Shown in pieces: positions 55,556 to 64,000 of a stretch of DNA of 64,000 bases (position 1 is its first letter; every line of letters starts with the position of its first letter). The notes under the pieces are model-generated. The model was given only the letters and a program-made list of their open reading frames with translations. It had not been told where the DNA came from and searched no databases. The DNA lies in contig JAFJTR010000050.1 of assembly GCA_022559985.1 (NCBI GenBank), positions 175,445 through 239,444 of the forward strand, written 5' to 3'. Source of the stretch: Parastagonospora avenae f. sp. tritici 18332-5. Lineage: Eukaryota; Ascomycota; Dothideomycetes; Pleosporales; Phaeosphaeriaceae. The position numbers were made by a program, and so were the translations under genes.

Positions 55556-56361
55556 TCACTGTCGGGACACGAGGATCTGTTGTATCTGTGCGAGCGAGGG
55601 GTCCTCGTTGAGCCATTTGCCATGTGCTGCATCTGTAGCTCGCAGTGTGCTCTCAACCCACACATCGGTCGTGGCGATACGTTCCTGTCAAATGTCTGTT
55701 AGCCTACATATAACGATGGCTTGTGGTCGTTTGGAAGAAGGAAGTTGTGCGGGCCAACCTACATTTCGGAGTGTAGCGTCTATCTGCTGGAGCGCGGCCG
55801 TGTGACTCGAATTTGGCCTCTGCCCGCGTAAAATGGCGTTTCGACTGTTCATCCACCGTACTGCGATGTTCGCTCGCAGATATGCTCTTTGACACTGGAA
55901 TCGACGTACGGCCGCATCTGCAATGATTCTACAATCTTCCGTCAGTTGCCATTCGCCATTGACTTGATCTGCCACCACATGCAGAGTTTTTAAAGAAAGG
56001 GGGGAACCTACGCTCTCAGCTGTTGTCGTTCCTGCTCAGGATTGCCCATCGTCCCGCCGCTATTGCCAGCAAAGGGGGTCTGGAGGACCGCTTGAGCTTC
56101 GGCAACACACTCACGGAGCAGTGAATAACCCTCGAGGTAGTACTCTTCTGCCGTAGGTGAAGCCCGTATTTGCGAGATGTAATGCTGGAGGTTGCGGAAA
56201 TCAGTCATAATCTCAGCGACTCGTATGGCGCGGGCATCGTTGACTGGATTTTGACGTTAGCGTTGGGTGACTGATGACTGTGACGTGGTATTGTCCTCCT
56301 AGGGAAGTAGTGATGGAGACTCGATCTTGGAGGGAGGGGCTGCCTTACGACCGTCAGACAT
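55556..56361 (-). CDS. Small helical protein of unknown family (four exons)
   Basis: Minus-strand exons 56349-56361, 56012-56243, 55763-55928 and 55556-55684 join in one frame to 179 residues. All donors and acceptors are canonical (GTAAGG, GTAGGT, GTAGGT; CCAG, TGTAG, ACAG). The protein starts MSDGLNDARAIRVAEIMTDF, continues with helices (NLQHYISQIRASPTAEEYY, CVAEAQAVLQ), a basic helical block (AVRRFQCQRAYLRANIAVRW) and ends WLNEDPSLAQIQQILVSRQ. The coding character is clear from continuous amphipathic helices across every junction. No membrane span, signal peptide or known domain. The 13-base first exon is the least certain part. Function unknown. Confidence 0.65.
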
Positions 56362-57414
56362 AATGGCGGAGAGTGTGGGAAGTGAAGGTTTCGCTTGTGG
56401 TGCTCTAGTTTGGTAAGACTCTTGATGATCTTCTATCGGATTCAGGATCAAGCGGTGGATGCCGAATAGAGGTGGCGTGGCGATGCTGTTATATAGATGG
56501 AAGAGTCTATACAGACATTCATGAGAGGAGTATGCTCTGCGAGGCTCGAGATGGTAAGGACCATCCCGCCGCTACTCCTGCTGCCGAGATGCTCCACATT
56601 TAGACCGTGAATAGCGTCCAGCCGGACAAGGCAGCTGGAGTGCCACCATACAAAATCGCAGATTAGCATGCGAGGCGTCGATGGAGGAGTTAGAGTAACA
56701 CTGCAAGTGAAGACGTGAAGCAAGAACACCATGCAGGAACCACGACATGCATCGCGAACTATTTTTCGATCTGGACTATAGCAGCTGGCATGTGTGTGCA
56801 GACAACGCTGTGCTGGGCATTTGTGGCTGGCTGTTCTCTCCAAAGCGGTTTGGTGTTGCATCCGAATCGGGCAAGGCGTGACATGTCGAGCCGCAGTCAG
56901 AAGGCTCATTGGCCAACTAATTTAGATGAGCGGTCGGCGGGTGTCGCGCACTAAAGCCTCAGGCAAGCCCGGTAAGAGTTGACCTGAGTAGCAGACCACA
57001 AACGCTTCACTAGCCACGGTTGTAAGCTGCCTCATTGGTTTCAGCCACACGCAAGGCTGTGTTGCCTAATCGTGGGCGTCCAGTAGTGTGACGTCGACTG
57101 GACGGTTCCTGCGTTGGGAAGGGCTATCACAGCTGAACCAGGTGATGGGGATGCTGTCATCGAGCAGTGGGCGAGCAGCAGAGGCAGGCCATGTGGCGCT
57201 AGGGCTGAGCTCCCCAAATGCGAGTGTCGGCTCCGGTTGCAAATTCACGAATGCGCTTGTGCAGGAATGTCAGTCTAAGTCTTGATTCATTGTGCTGCTG
57301 AAGCACTTCTGACGTCTGAGAGGCCGTCGCATGCTACTCGTAGCCTTGTCATGATTCGTATCTTTTCTCGTACCTCAGCGACCCACTGCTCTTGCAGCCC
57401 CGCTGCATCGTTCC
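56362..57414. other. Intergenic, no gene seen
   Basis: Promoter side of the four-exon gene and 3' flank of SCL1. Frames at 56448-56909 and 56715-56954 conflict with each other and have no motifs. Confidence 0.45.
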
Positions 57415-58468
57415 TTAATCCTTGTCGGCAATGGACTGGAGTCGTTCGTCGATTTCGTCCTCCATGAGCGCCCTGAACATGGGGTCTGTGCCCTCTTGGC
57501 CGTCCTTCTTGGGGCCGCCCACGATGCCAATCTCCAATTCGCCCTTCTTGAAGTCGACCGACAGAACAGTGCTCAGTGCGGCGATCGCCAGCTCGACCAC
57601 CTCCTCCCAGCTGCCCTCGGCATGCTCCTTGTTCTTCAGCTTCTTCTCGAGGAAGTTCAGCGCCTCTTGCGTCTTTGGCCCCGATGCTGTTGCCTTGTAG
57701 CCCACGTAGTAGCCTGCGGGATCGCACTTGTACAGCTGCGGTCCGTACTCAGAGTCCAGGGAGATGAGCGTAGTGGCGACACCGAGTGGGCGCATATAAG
57801 CCTGCATGATCATTAACATACCGCAAGCCCGCTCCAACCAGGCCCTCGTCATTGCTTACGCGCTGTGTGTAGACTTGGCTGATGTTGGCTATCCTCTTGG
57901 CCAGAACATCGCAGGGCATCTCGTAGCCAAACTTGTAGCGGAACTCAGCAGCCTCACCCCGGGCTCTGCTAACCGACGCCCTTGCATCTGCAATTGAGCC
58001 CGTCATGACGCAACCAACCGAAGGCGAGAGTCGGAAGATGTGGGAGACGGACGCGGGATCGATAAGCTTGTCCTGTATGCATGCGTCAATAGTCTGCCAT
58101 GTCAAGCAGAGCCTATGACACGTACAGGCACCTTCTTCTGCGAGATGACTACTGCACAGTCCTTGCCCCGCACGCCCAGTGATGTGATGTTCGCCGCCGT
58201 AATTGCCTTGAATGCATATTCTGTGTGGTCATCGTGTTAGCTGTGGTGGTGGGGGAAGGGCTGCTGAGCTGCAACAGGCGGCCTCTCTGGGGCGAGAGGC
58301 ATGAGGTTATCATGATGGGACTGCGTACCGACTTGGTAGAGACGACCCTGGTCCGAGAAGATGGTGATGTGCCTGTCGTAGCCTGCACTTCCTATATTAC
58401 GAGGGTAACTGTTAGCAAGTGTATCCGCGGGCAGAAGCTCGGCGGCTGGCTTTCTACGCACCAGACAT
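57415..58468 (-). CDS. SCL1: 20S proteasome subunit alpha-1
   Basis: Five minus-strand exons, 58462-58468, 58329-58391, 58126-58220, 57860-58072 and 57415-57801, encode 254 residues. The alpha-subunit signature is present (GYDRHITIFSDQGRLYQVEY), then the alpha-1 specific AFKAI, RGKDCAVVISQKKVP, FRYKFGYEMPCDVLAKRIAN and DPAGYYVGYKATASGPK. The first exon is seven bases (ATGTCTG), set by the conserved MSG start. The protein is one of seven alpha subunits that form the outer rings of the 20S proteasome and gate substrate entry. It lacks the catalytic threonine, as all alpha subunits do. It is divergent from the WKF-domain gene across 341 bases. Confidence 0.95.
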
Positions 58469-58809
58469 AATGGCGGCTCTTTCTTATGTGTATTTGGGTA
58501 TTTCAAATTCAGCTGCAGCTCGCGGAGATTGGCATAAGCTTCGAAGGCGCGGGTGATGAGGCGGGCAGGCGTTGTTGATGTCGTCGTTGGTCGTCGGTGG
58601 CCCTACGCGTTCCTTCCGCCTGGAAGCTCGGGGATCGCTTTGCGCGCTCGGACCTCTTCGCCGCTCACCAGCTGCGAAAAGCTCTGCGCTGCCTCTCATT
58701 CGACCTTTACAAACGGACTGGCCAGCAGTCGCAAGAGCTGATTCGGGCATGAGCGATGGGAAGTGATCGTCGCATAAAACATTAGATCTATCCATATTCC
58801 ACATCCGCA
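58469..58809. other. Divergent promoter of SCL1 and the WKF-domain gene
   Basis: 341 bases between outward-facing ATGs. Frames crossing it lack conserved sequence. Confidence 0.5.
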
Positions 58810-60585
58810 ATGGCAGACGCCGGCCCAAGGATTCCCGCCTGGAAAAGACTGGGACTGGCCCTGAAGAACGAAACACAATCCGGAATCACCGCGCCTGAGC
58901 CCGTTGCATCGCAGGTTGATGCGCAACACCAGGCACCCTATAATAGCCGGAATGGCAGTCAAGACGATGGCGCCTCACCCATCGTTGCGGCTGTAAACGG
59001 CAAACCCTTAAATCTTGGCAAGCGGAAACACCAACACGACGCAGCTGAGGAAGATGGCGTGGCGGCGAAGAGGGGCAAGAACTCTGCAGCAGAAACCAAC
59101 ACCAGCGAAACAATCACAATTTATTCATCAGCGCCACCAGCAATCGAGGTCGCAGAGGTACAGACTGCCATTGCTGAGGCTCCACCATCAGAGGCCTCTC
59201 GACCAAAGAGTGGAGACTCCAACTATCGCAAAAAGAAAGATAAGCCAAAGAAGGACAAGAAGCGGAATCAGGAGGACAGCTCAGTGAAATCCGCGCCACC
59301 GCCAGCCAAAGCAAATCACGACACCCAGTTTCTCTCATCTGATGCAGTTGCGCCTCAAAAGACGCTGCAGACCTTGATTGCGTCCACTGAGATTCACGAG
59401 CAAGCCTTATCGCCAGCTCAACCAACACATAGGCATCTTGAGGCAAGCAAGAGCAGCGTAAAGGACACCTCAGGCTCCCCCTCCGCCATTGATCGAAGAA
59501 AGTCCGTCACCTTTACTTCAGATACTAAAACATCGGACGGCAGCAGTGGCCAGGATCTTTTCAAAAATTGGGTATCAGAGCAGAACGGCGTCTACCTCAA
59601 TTTTGACTACGTGGATCCAGGTAGCCCAGAGCCACCAGTAATTCCCGAGGCGCCCCAAGAACTACCAGTGACGAATGAGAAGCAACAGGAGAAGCAACAG
59701 GAGAAGCAACAGGAGGAGACAAAAAGCAAGGTGCCAGCTGCGGAAGCTTTCAGACCCGATAGCCACACAGTTACAACCCCAGCCCCAAAGCCAACGGCGC
59801 CAGAGTCAGCCACAGCACCCGCAGTCGCGACGAAGGGCAAGAAGAAAGACCCATCAGTCTACACATCCTACCTTGACCAATATTACAAGGACCGACAGAA
59901 CTGGAAATTCAACAAGGCCCGACAGAACGACGTCGTTGACAATGCGCTGAACATCTTCCGGATCCCAGAGAAGCACTCGGACGCATTGTTAGAGTACGTT
60001 CAAGGACTGAAAGGAGTGGGGGTCATTGAGCGCTTGAAAGGGAAGTGTAAATCAACGTTGAAAGATTTGGACGAGGAGGAAGCCAAGGACAAGGCGAAAG
60101 ACATGTCGGCGGATGATCCGGCACGGAAAGCAGCGTATGAGGAGGCCTTGAAGACGAGGATCACGAAGGAACAGAAGCGACGCAAAGTGGAGGGTGACAT
60201 CGTAGACTTGGTCGGTCATCCTCACGGCGACGGCTACCTACGTCGAATGCGTCGAGAGCGCGCTGAGGCACTCTTGGTCGCGTTGGGTCGCACTGCACCA
60301 ATCCTCCCAGCCGCGCCTACGAATGGCATTAACCCCATGCTCAAGAGCATTGCGCCGGTCCGCGACTCGAAGAAGCGCAAACGGCGCGGCGATATCTCAA
60401 GTGACGAGAGCAGCTCTGACAGCAGCAGTAGCGATGAGAGCTCAGATTCAGATTCAGATTCAGACAACGACAGTGACGACTCTGGAAGCAAGAAGAGCTC
60501 AAGCTCGGACTCAGATAGCAACGCGGATGGCAAGGCTGCAAGCAGCGGCTCAGACGACAGCAGCAGCGACGACGACAGTGACTAG
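58810..60585 (+). CDS. WKF-domain protein, probably nucleolar
   Basis: Single exon, 591 residues. A short conserved N-terminus (RIPAWKRLGLALKNE) is followed by lysine-rich disordered sequence (KKKDKPKKDKKRN). The WKF domain lies near residues 350-400: SYLDQYYKDRQNWKFNKARQ, then NALNIFRIPEKHSDALLEYV. A basic helix region follows, and the tail is a long Ser/Asp/Glu run (SDSDSDSDNDSDDSG and similar). Human C7orf50 shares the WKF domain and is linked to nucleolar rRNA processing. The basic and acidic patches fit a nucleolar factor. A three-unit 12-bp repeat at 59677-59712 codes EKQQ. Confidence 0.85.
   Translation: MADAGPRIPAWKRLGLALKNETQSGITAPEPVASQVDAQHQAPYNSRNGSQDDGASPIVAAVNGKPLNLGKRKHQHDAAEEDGVAAKRGKNSAAETNTSETITIYSSAPPAIEVAEVQTAIAEAPPSEASRPKSGDSNYRKKKDKPKKDKKRNQEDSSVKSAPPPAKANHDTQFLSSDAVAPQKTLQTLIASTEIHEQALSPAQPTHRHLEASKSSVKDTSGSPSAIDRRKSVTFTSDTKTSDGSSGQDLFKNWVSEQNGVYLNFDYVDPGSPEPPVIPEAPQELPVTNEKQQEKQQEKQQEETKSKVPAAEAFRPDSHTVTTPAPKPTAPESATAPAVATKGKKKDPSVYTSYLDQYYKDRQNWKFNKARQNDVVDNALNIFRIPEKHSDALLEYVQGLKGVGVIERLKGKCKSTLKDLDEEEAKDKAKDMSADDPARKAAYEEALKTRITKEQKRRKVEGDIVDLVGHPHGDGYLRRMRRERAEALLVALGRTAPILPAAPTNGINPMLKSIAPVRDSKKRKRRGDISSDESSSDSSSSDESSDSDSDSDNDSDDSGSKKSSSSDSDSNADGKAASSGSDDSSSDDDSD
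59677..59712 (+). repeat. 12-bp tandem repeat in the WKF gene
   Basis: Three perfect copies of gagaagcaacag, each encoding Glu-Lys-Gln-Gln, inside a disordered linker. Confidence 0.95.
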
Positions 60586-60826
60586 ACCGCTATGCAAGGG
60601 TGGTGAGAGGAGTTTGAATTTGTACTTGTATTGCATACCGACAGCGGAGCTTCATATATCTTCTTCACATACAGTGGAGACATGCTTGCACTGTATGTAC
60701 GATACCCAATTCAGGATAGCGCCTTCGGGTTCCCCGCCTCGACTCGCCTTAGGAAGTGTGCGTTCTCCACATCTGCATCTCACATCACACTTTGATCTTA
60801 CATGTCTGGTATACTCATCGCTCGCC

Positions 60827-62131
60827 ATGCCGCTCTCGTCGCTTCCAACTGAGCTCATTGAATCTATTGCTCGTTACCTTGACCTCAGCTCCTTTTGCTC
60901 GCTCCGATTGACAACATTATTGCTAAAGCAACAATCGCTACACGTGTTTCGCGAACGCTTCTTCCGCAGGCAATCGGTGTCATGGACTAAACATGACCTT
61001 GACCGACTGGTGGAGATGTCAAATCATGCAGACTTTGGGTCTTCGCTGCAGCATCTCAGTGTCGACGCCACACCGTGGCACTCAATGTCATTGTGGCAAT
61101 TGCGCAAGCGGATCTCCGAAGCCGATGCTATTATAAGCGAGTCGGATGGTCTATTCTTCAAGAGCGAACTTCAAGAGAAATATATTGAAGAGGAGAAAGC
61201 TGCTAAAGAGCTTGCTGCCTTCTTCAACGAGACCCGCTACGACCACAAATGCCTACGGGCCGTATTTGGTAAGGTACAAAATCTTGAGAGTATTGTTTTC
61301 AAGTACAGAGGGATGGAGAGAAAGTACGGTAAGTTCGGACGCAGATATTGCGAAAGCAGCCAGCATGAGATGAGCCGGCCATTCGTGAGCACCATGGCTG
61401 CTGTTGCTGCGTCTGGTGTACATGTCAAGACGATCGCCGTGCATCCGGTCCACCACCACGGTGCTGTCAGTATTGGCAGGCTAGAATGCCTCTCCCCATC
61501 ACTGAGGAATTTCGACGCAGTTTTCGGAAATCTCAAGACGTTGGAACTAAACCTGAGAGATTGGCGATATCCCGATGAGGGCTTCGAGCTTGAGAGTCTC
61601 AGAGCGCCATTCGTTATGCGATTTCTCGCCAAGGCGCGCAACGTTAAAGATATCACAATAGGCTGCTATAGTAGCCTACAGGACGATTTGATTGGCGAAA
61701 TGGCACGCTACTGCACTTTTGGAAAGCTCGAATCGTGCAAGCTGTCGCACTTTGGCCTGCACAATGCCTCAGATCTTGCTCAGCTACTCGGGCCTTCTTT
61801 CACCACACTAAGACGTCTCTCACTAAGCCATATGAGGTTGATGGACGAAGCTGTTAGCTGGGCAGATTTGGTTCGGAACCTCGCATCCTCTGAGGATACG
61901 TTTCAGGCTTTGCGGAGGATGCATTTGGAAAAGCTCTTCACGAAATCTGGGTCAAGACTGAGTCTAAACGGCGGCATGGGCCAGGAAAAATTATCACTAG
62001 TCTCCAAAGATGATGGTCCGACATGGAGAGACGATGCAGTGAGAGCCGTCGACCTGTTCAGCGAGGGTACTTGGGGACCAGCATACCAACTTGGCGCTGT
62101 GGCGTACCCGTTCATCGACATGCGGACATGA
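60827..62131 (+). CDS. F-box protein
   Basis: Single exon, 434 residues from MPLSSLPTELIESIARYLDL. An open frame extending left to 60323 overlaps the WKF gene in another frame and was rejected. Residues 3-35 form the F-box (LPTELIESIARYLDLSSFCSLRLT). The rest has leucine-rich, repeat-like spacing (LKTLELNLRDW, LESCKLSHFGLHNASDL, LRRLSLSHMRLMDEAV), resembling the LRR-type substrate domain of fungal F-box proteins. It probably recruits a target to an SCF ubiquitin ligase. The target is unknown. Confidence 0.85.
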   Translation: MPLSSLPTELIESIARYLDLSSFCSLRLTTLLLKQQSLHVFRERFFRRQSVSWTKHDLDRLVEMSNHADFGSSLQHLSVDATPWHSMSLWQLRKRISEADAIISESDGLFFKSELQEKYIEEEKAAKELAAFFNETRYDHKCLRAVFGKVQNLESIVFKYRGMERKYGKFGRRYCESSQHEMSRPFVSTMAAVAASGVHVKTIAVHPVHHHGAVSIGRLECLSPSLRNFDAVFGNLKTLELNLRDWRYPDEGFELESLRAPFVMRFLAKARNVKDITIGCYSSLQDDLIGEMARYCTFGKLESCKLSHFGLHNASDLAQLLGPSFTTLRRLSLSHMRLMDEAVSWADLVRNLASSEDTFQALRRMHLEKLFTKSGSRLSLNGGMGQEKLSLVSKDDGPTWRDDAVRAVDLFSEGTWGPAYQLGAVAYPFIDMRT

Positions 62132-62450
62132 AACTGGGACCTTTTCCGTTGATGCGCGCAACGGTTAGAGAGCTATGGAAACCAAGAGATTGAGGGATTT
62201 TGTTCTTGTGGAATATGCTGGTGAGTTTGGGGCCGAACACACCAAGGACCCTTCTTAATAACCACGGACCCCAAATTCCAACTCTACCAGGAGACCACTA
62301 TCAACGCTAAACCACACAATAAAACTTTTCAATTCGCAATCTTCACTTCTATCTTCCGCAAACCTTGTCGGAGACGCGAAAAAGCCCTCGTATCACCAAG
62401 ATAACACGTTTCAACACACAAGGCAAATCACCTTCCACAAACGCATCAAG
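62132..62450. other. Spacer before the Cys-N-terminal protein gene
   Basis: 319 bases of 3' flank and A/C-rich promoter. No gene. Confidence 0.5.
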
Positions 62451-63334
62451 ATGTGTAACAGACCAGGATGTTCAGGTGTAAGCACCTTGTCGCCGTTTAC
62501 CTTACAGATCATGAATCTGACGTTTTTCAAGGTTCCCAACTGCTCAAACACGAACCAGCAGGCAGAAGAATACCAGGTACTACAACCCTCACTGCACCTT
62601 GGCTTTGCTAACCTCAACTCATAGGGTCCGCCATGTGAAAGCAAGGCCATCGACTTCGCATACCCACGCGATCTCACCAAGGACTCCACAAGCACAATGA
62701 CCAACGAACCCCCCAAGCCCGCTGGCGCTCCCGAGACCACCTCTACCCCCGTAGCCACCTCAAGCACCCCAACCCGCGTGGCCATCACTGACAAGGCCTT
62801 GCCCCCGCTGCCCATCCAGCATACCCTTTTCCCCACCGTCTACAAAAACCACCCAGCCTTCCGTGAGCTGCCGGCCCCCAAAATGGCTGATAGCACCATC
62901 AGCACTATGAACAGCCGCAGCGCAACTCCCGACTCCGCCAGTGCGGCTACGGAATCCAACGAGACTAACAACTCGGATGCGAGCAACAAGTTCGTTGGTG
63001 GCAGTCATCAGATGAACGATGTCAAGTTGCCGGGCTTTTGGACGCATGAGAGGACGTGAGTACCTTGCCCTCCTACCATCATTGCACTGCCGTCTCTCAT
63101 CTCCTACGATCGATATGAATTCGATGCTAACTTGATATCAGTGCCGAGCTCCGCGATATGGCCAAGAAGGACGCCGCCACCAACACCACCATCGACGGTA
63201 GCGGCGAGGATCCCAAGGCTGAGCCGCGGTGCGATCAGTGCGAGGAGGAGAAAAAGAACGGCAAGGGCTTGTTCAAGGAGGAGAAGAAGAAGAAAAACAG
63301 GTTCTTGCAGAGGCTATTTCGTCGCAAGGCTTAG
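62451..63334 (+). CDS. Small protein with a Cys-rich N-terminus and a basic C-terminus
   Basis: Four exons, 62451-62477, 62532-62576, 62625-63055 and 63142-63334, encode 231 residues. Donors are GTAAGC, GTACTA and GTGAGT, and all joins keep frame. The first 31 residues carry four cysteines (MCNRPGCSG, NCSN, GPPCESK), then a Thr/Pro/Ser-rich middle, a conserved-looking VKLPGFWTHERT, and an end with CDQCEEEKKNGKG and a very basic tail (KEEKKKKNRFLQRLFRRKA). No family recognised. The two short exons at the start were recovered from splice motifs only, so the N-terminus is less certain than the rest. Probably cytosolic or nuclear. Confidence 0.7.
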
Positions 63335-64000
63335 AGCGGCTTGGGTATGGTGGCGAAGACGCGATTCAGTTCATAGAGATAGATGTGGAGATATGTGGGG
63401 AGATACCCTTCGTCATGGTTCTTTTCTTCGACTAGGTTGTCTGGTTATATTATTCGCGATAGATCGAGCATACATATGCTAGTATAGATAGTACTGTTCC
63501 TTTGACTGGTCAAAAGTAGTTTCCAGTTCATTGTTGTCGGCCCTATATATGGCATTATTTTGTTTACTCAAGTCTTCATTCCGGACAGTGCTAATCAGCT
63601 TCTATGTTTTCGACCGCGATGAACGATGCCATGGTTCCTATTTATCCGAGTTATTAGATGGAGATCTTAACTGGCAGGTAGAGAGAATATAGGCCGCACA
63701 TGATCTCGACTTTCACATCAACATACCCGCACTATTGTCGATTAAAGACGTATCGCTAGAGTATCTCAACTTGACGAACTTGATCGCTCACATACGACAC
63801 TCGTCTTGGCCCAAATATCAGCTTTTTCCAGTCTTCAGCAAAAGCAATCGGGGCCCCGGGGTGTAGCGATACTTTTGAGAAGTCGCAATGCCACTACCGT
63901 GCGGGACGGCGTAACCACCGATTCGATCACCAAAATCAATGCAGCACCCCACTTTCAACACGCGATATCTCTATCAATATGAGCCCAATTGAGGCTGCGC
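63335..64000. other. Intergenic to the window end
   Basis: No complete gene. An ATG at 63979 (MSPIEAA, then cut by the window edge) could start a gene to the right, but seven codons cannot support a call. Confidence 0.4.

Noticed and set aside
60323..60826. N-terminal extension of the F-box frame
   Set aside because: It is the WKF gene tail read in another frame. The F-box begins right after the ATG at 60827.
1..64000. Mobile elements, CRISPR arrays, rRNA genes
   Set aside because: No transposase, reverse transcriptase, terminal repeats, spaced direct repeats or rRNA sequence was recognised on either strand.

Overview
The window is nuclear DNA from a filamentous ascomycete, most likely a dothideomycete. 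The evidence is short GT-AG introns of about 46-90 nt in most genes, fungal-only families (Zn2Cys6 regulator tail, Opy2, HET-NACHT-ankyrin, DUF6536-type membrane protein, DUF1772, F-box-like proteins, small secreted proteins) and orthologues of CCT3, SCL1 and ATF1. The class-level placement is an inference. I model 32 genes or gene remnants. No transposase, reverse transcriptase, CRISPR array, rRNA or intact tRNA was recognised. Exon borders were read by eye from splice motifs and reading frame.

Left part (1-16 kb, accessory-like): the tail of a Zn2Cys6-type regulator; a six-cysteine secreted protein; a secreted lipocalin with a probable GC-AG intron; then three consecutive damaged genes, namely two kinase-like paralogues (one truncated and frameshifted, one with three in-frame stops) and a divergent PD-(D/E)XK-like gene with a frameshift in a T run. 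A small redox group follows (FAD oxidoreductase, DUF1772 protein, NAD(P)-binding protein), then an eight-cysteine secreted protein and a four-helix membrane protein.

Middle (16-42 kb, mostly housekeeping): two F-box-like genes separated by a region with a strong hairpin and a tRNA-like pol III signature; an Ost-alpha/TMEM184 transporter; a conserved nuclear-looking protein divergent from CCT3; a DUF6536-type membrane protein; OPY2; 5-hydroxyisourate hydrolase; the bZIP factor ATF1; a calcineurin-like phosphoesterase. OPY2 and ATF1 lie within 4 kb of each other and act at opposite ends of the Hog1 stress pathway.

Right part (42-64 kb): an atypical RING protein, a four-cysteine secreted protein, and a HET-NACHT-ankyrin NLR whose 99-bp repeats are almost identical except at a few codons. 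Next come a cysteine-periodic coiled-coil protein divergent from a second atypical RING protein with 26-residue tandem repeats. The NLR and its neighbours are the best candidates here for an undescribed allorecognition or immune module, but that link is inference. The window ends with a four-exon gene of unknown family, proteasome subunit SCL1 divergent from a WKF-domain protein, an F-box protein and a small Cys-N-terminal protein.
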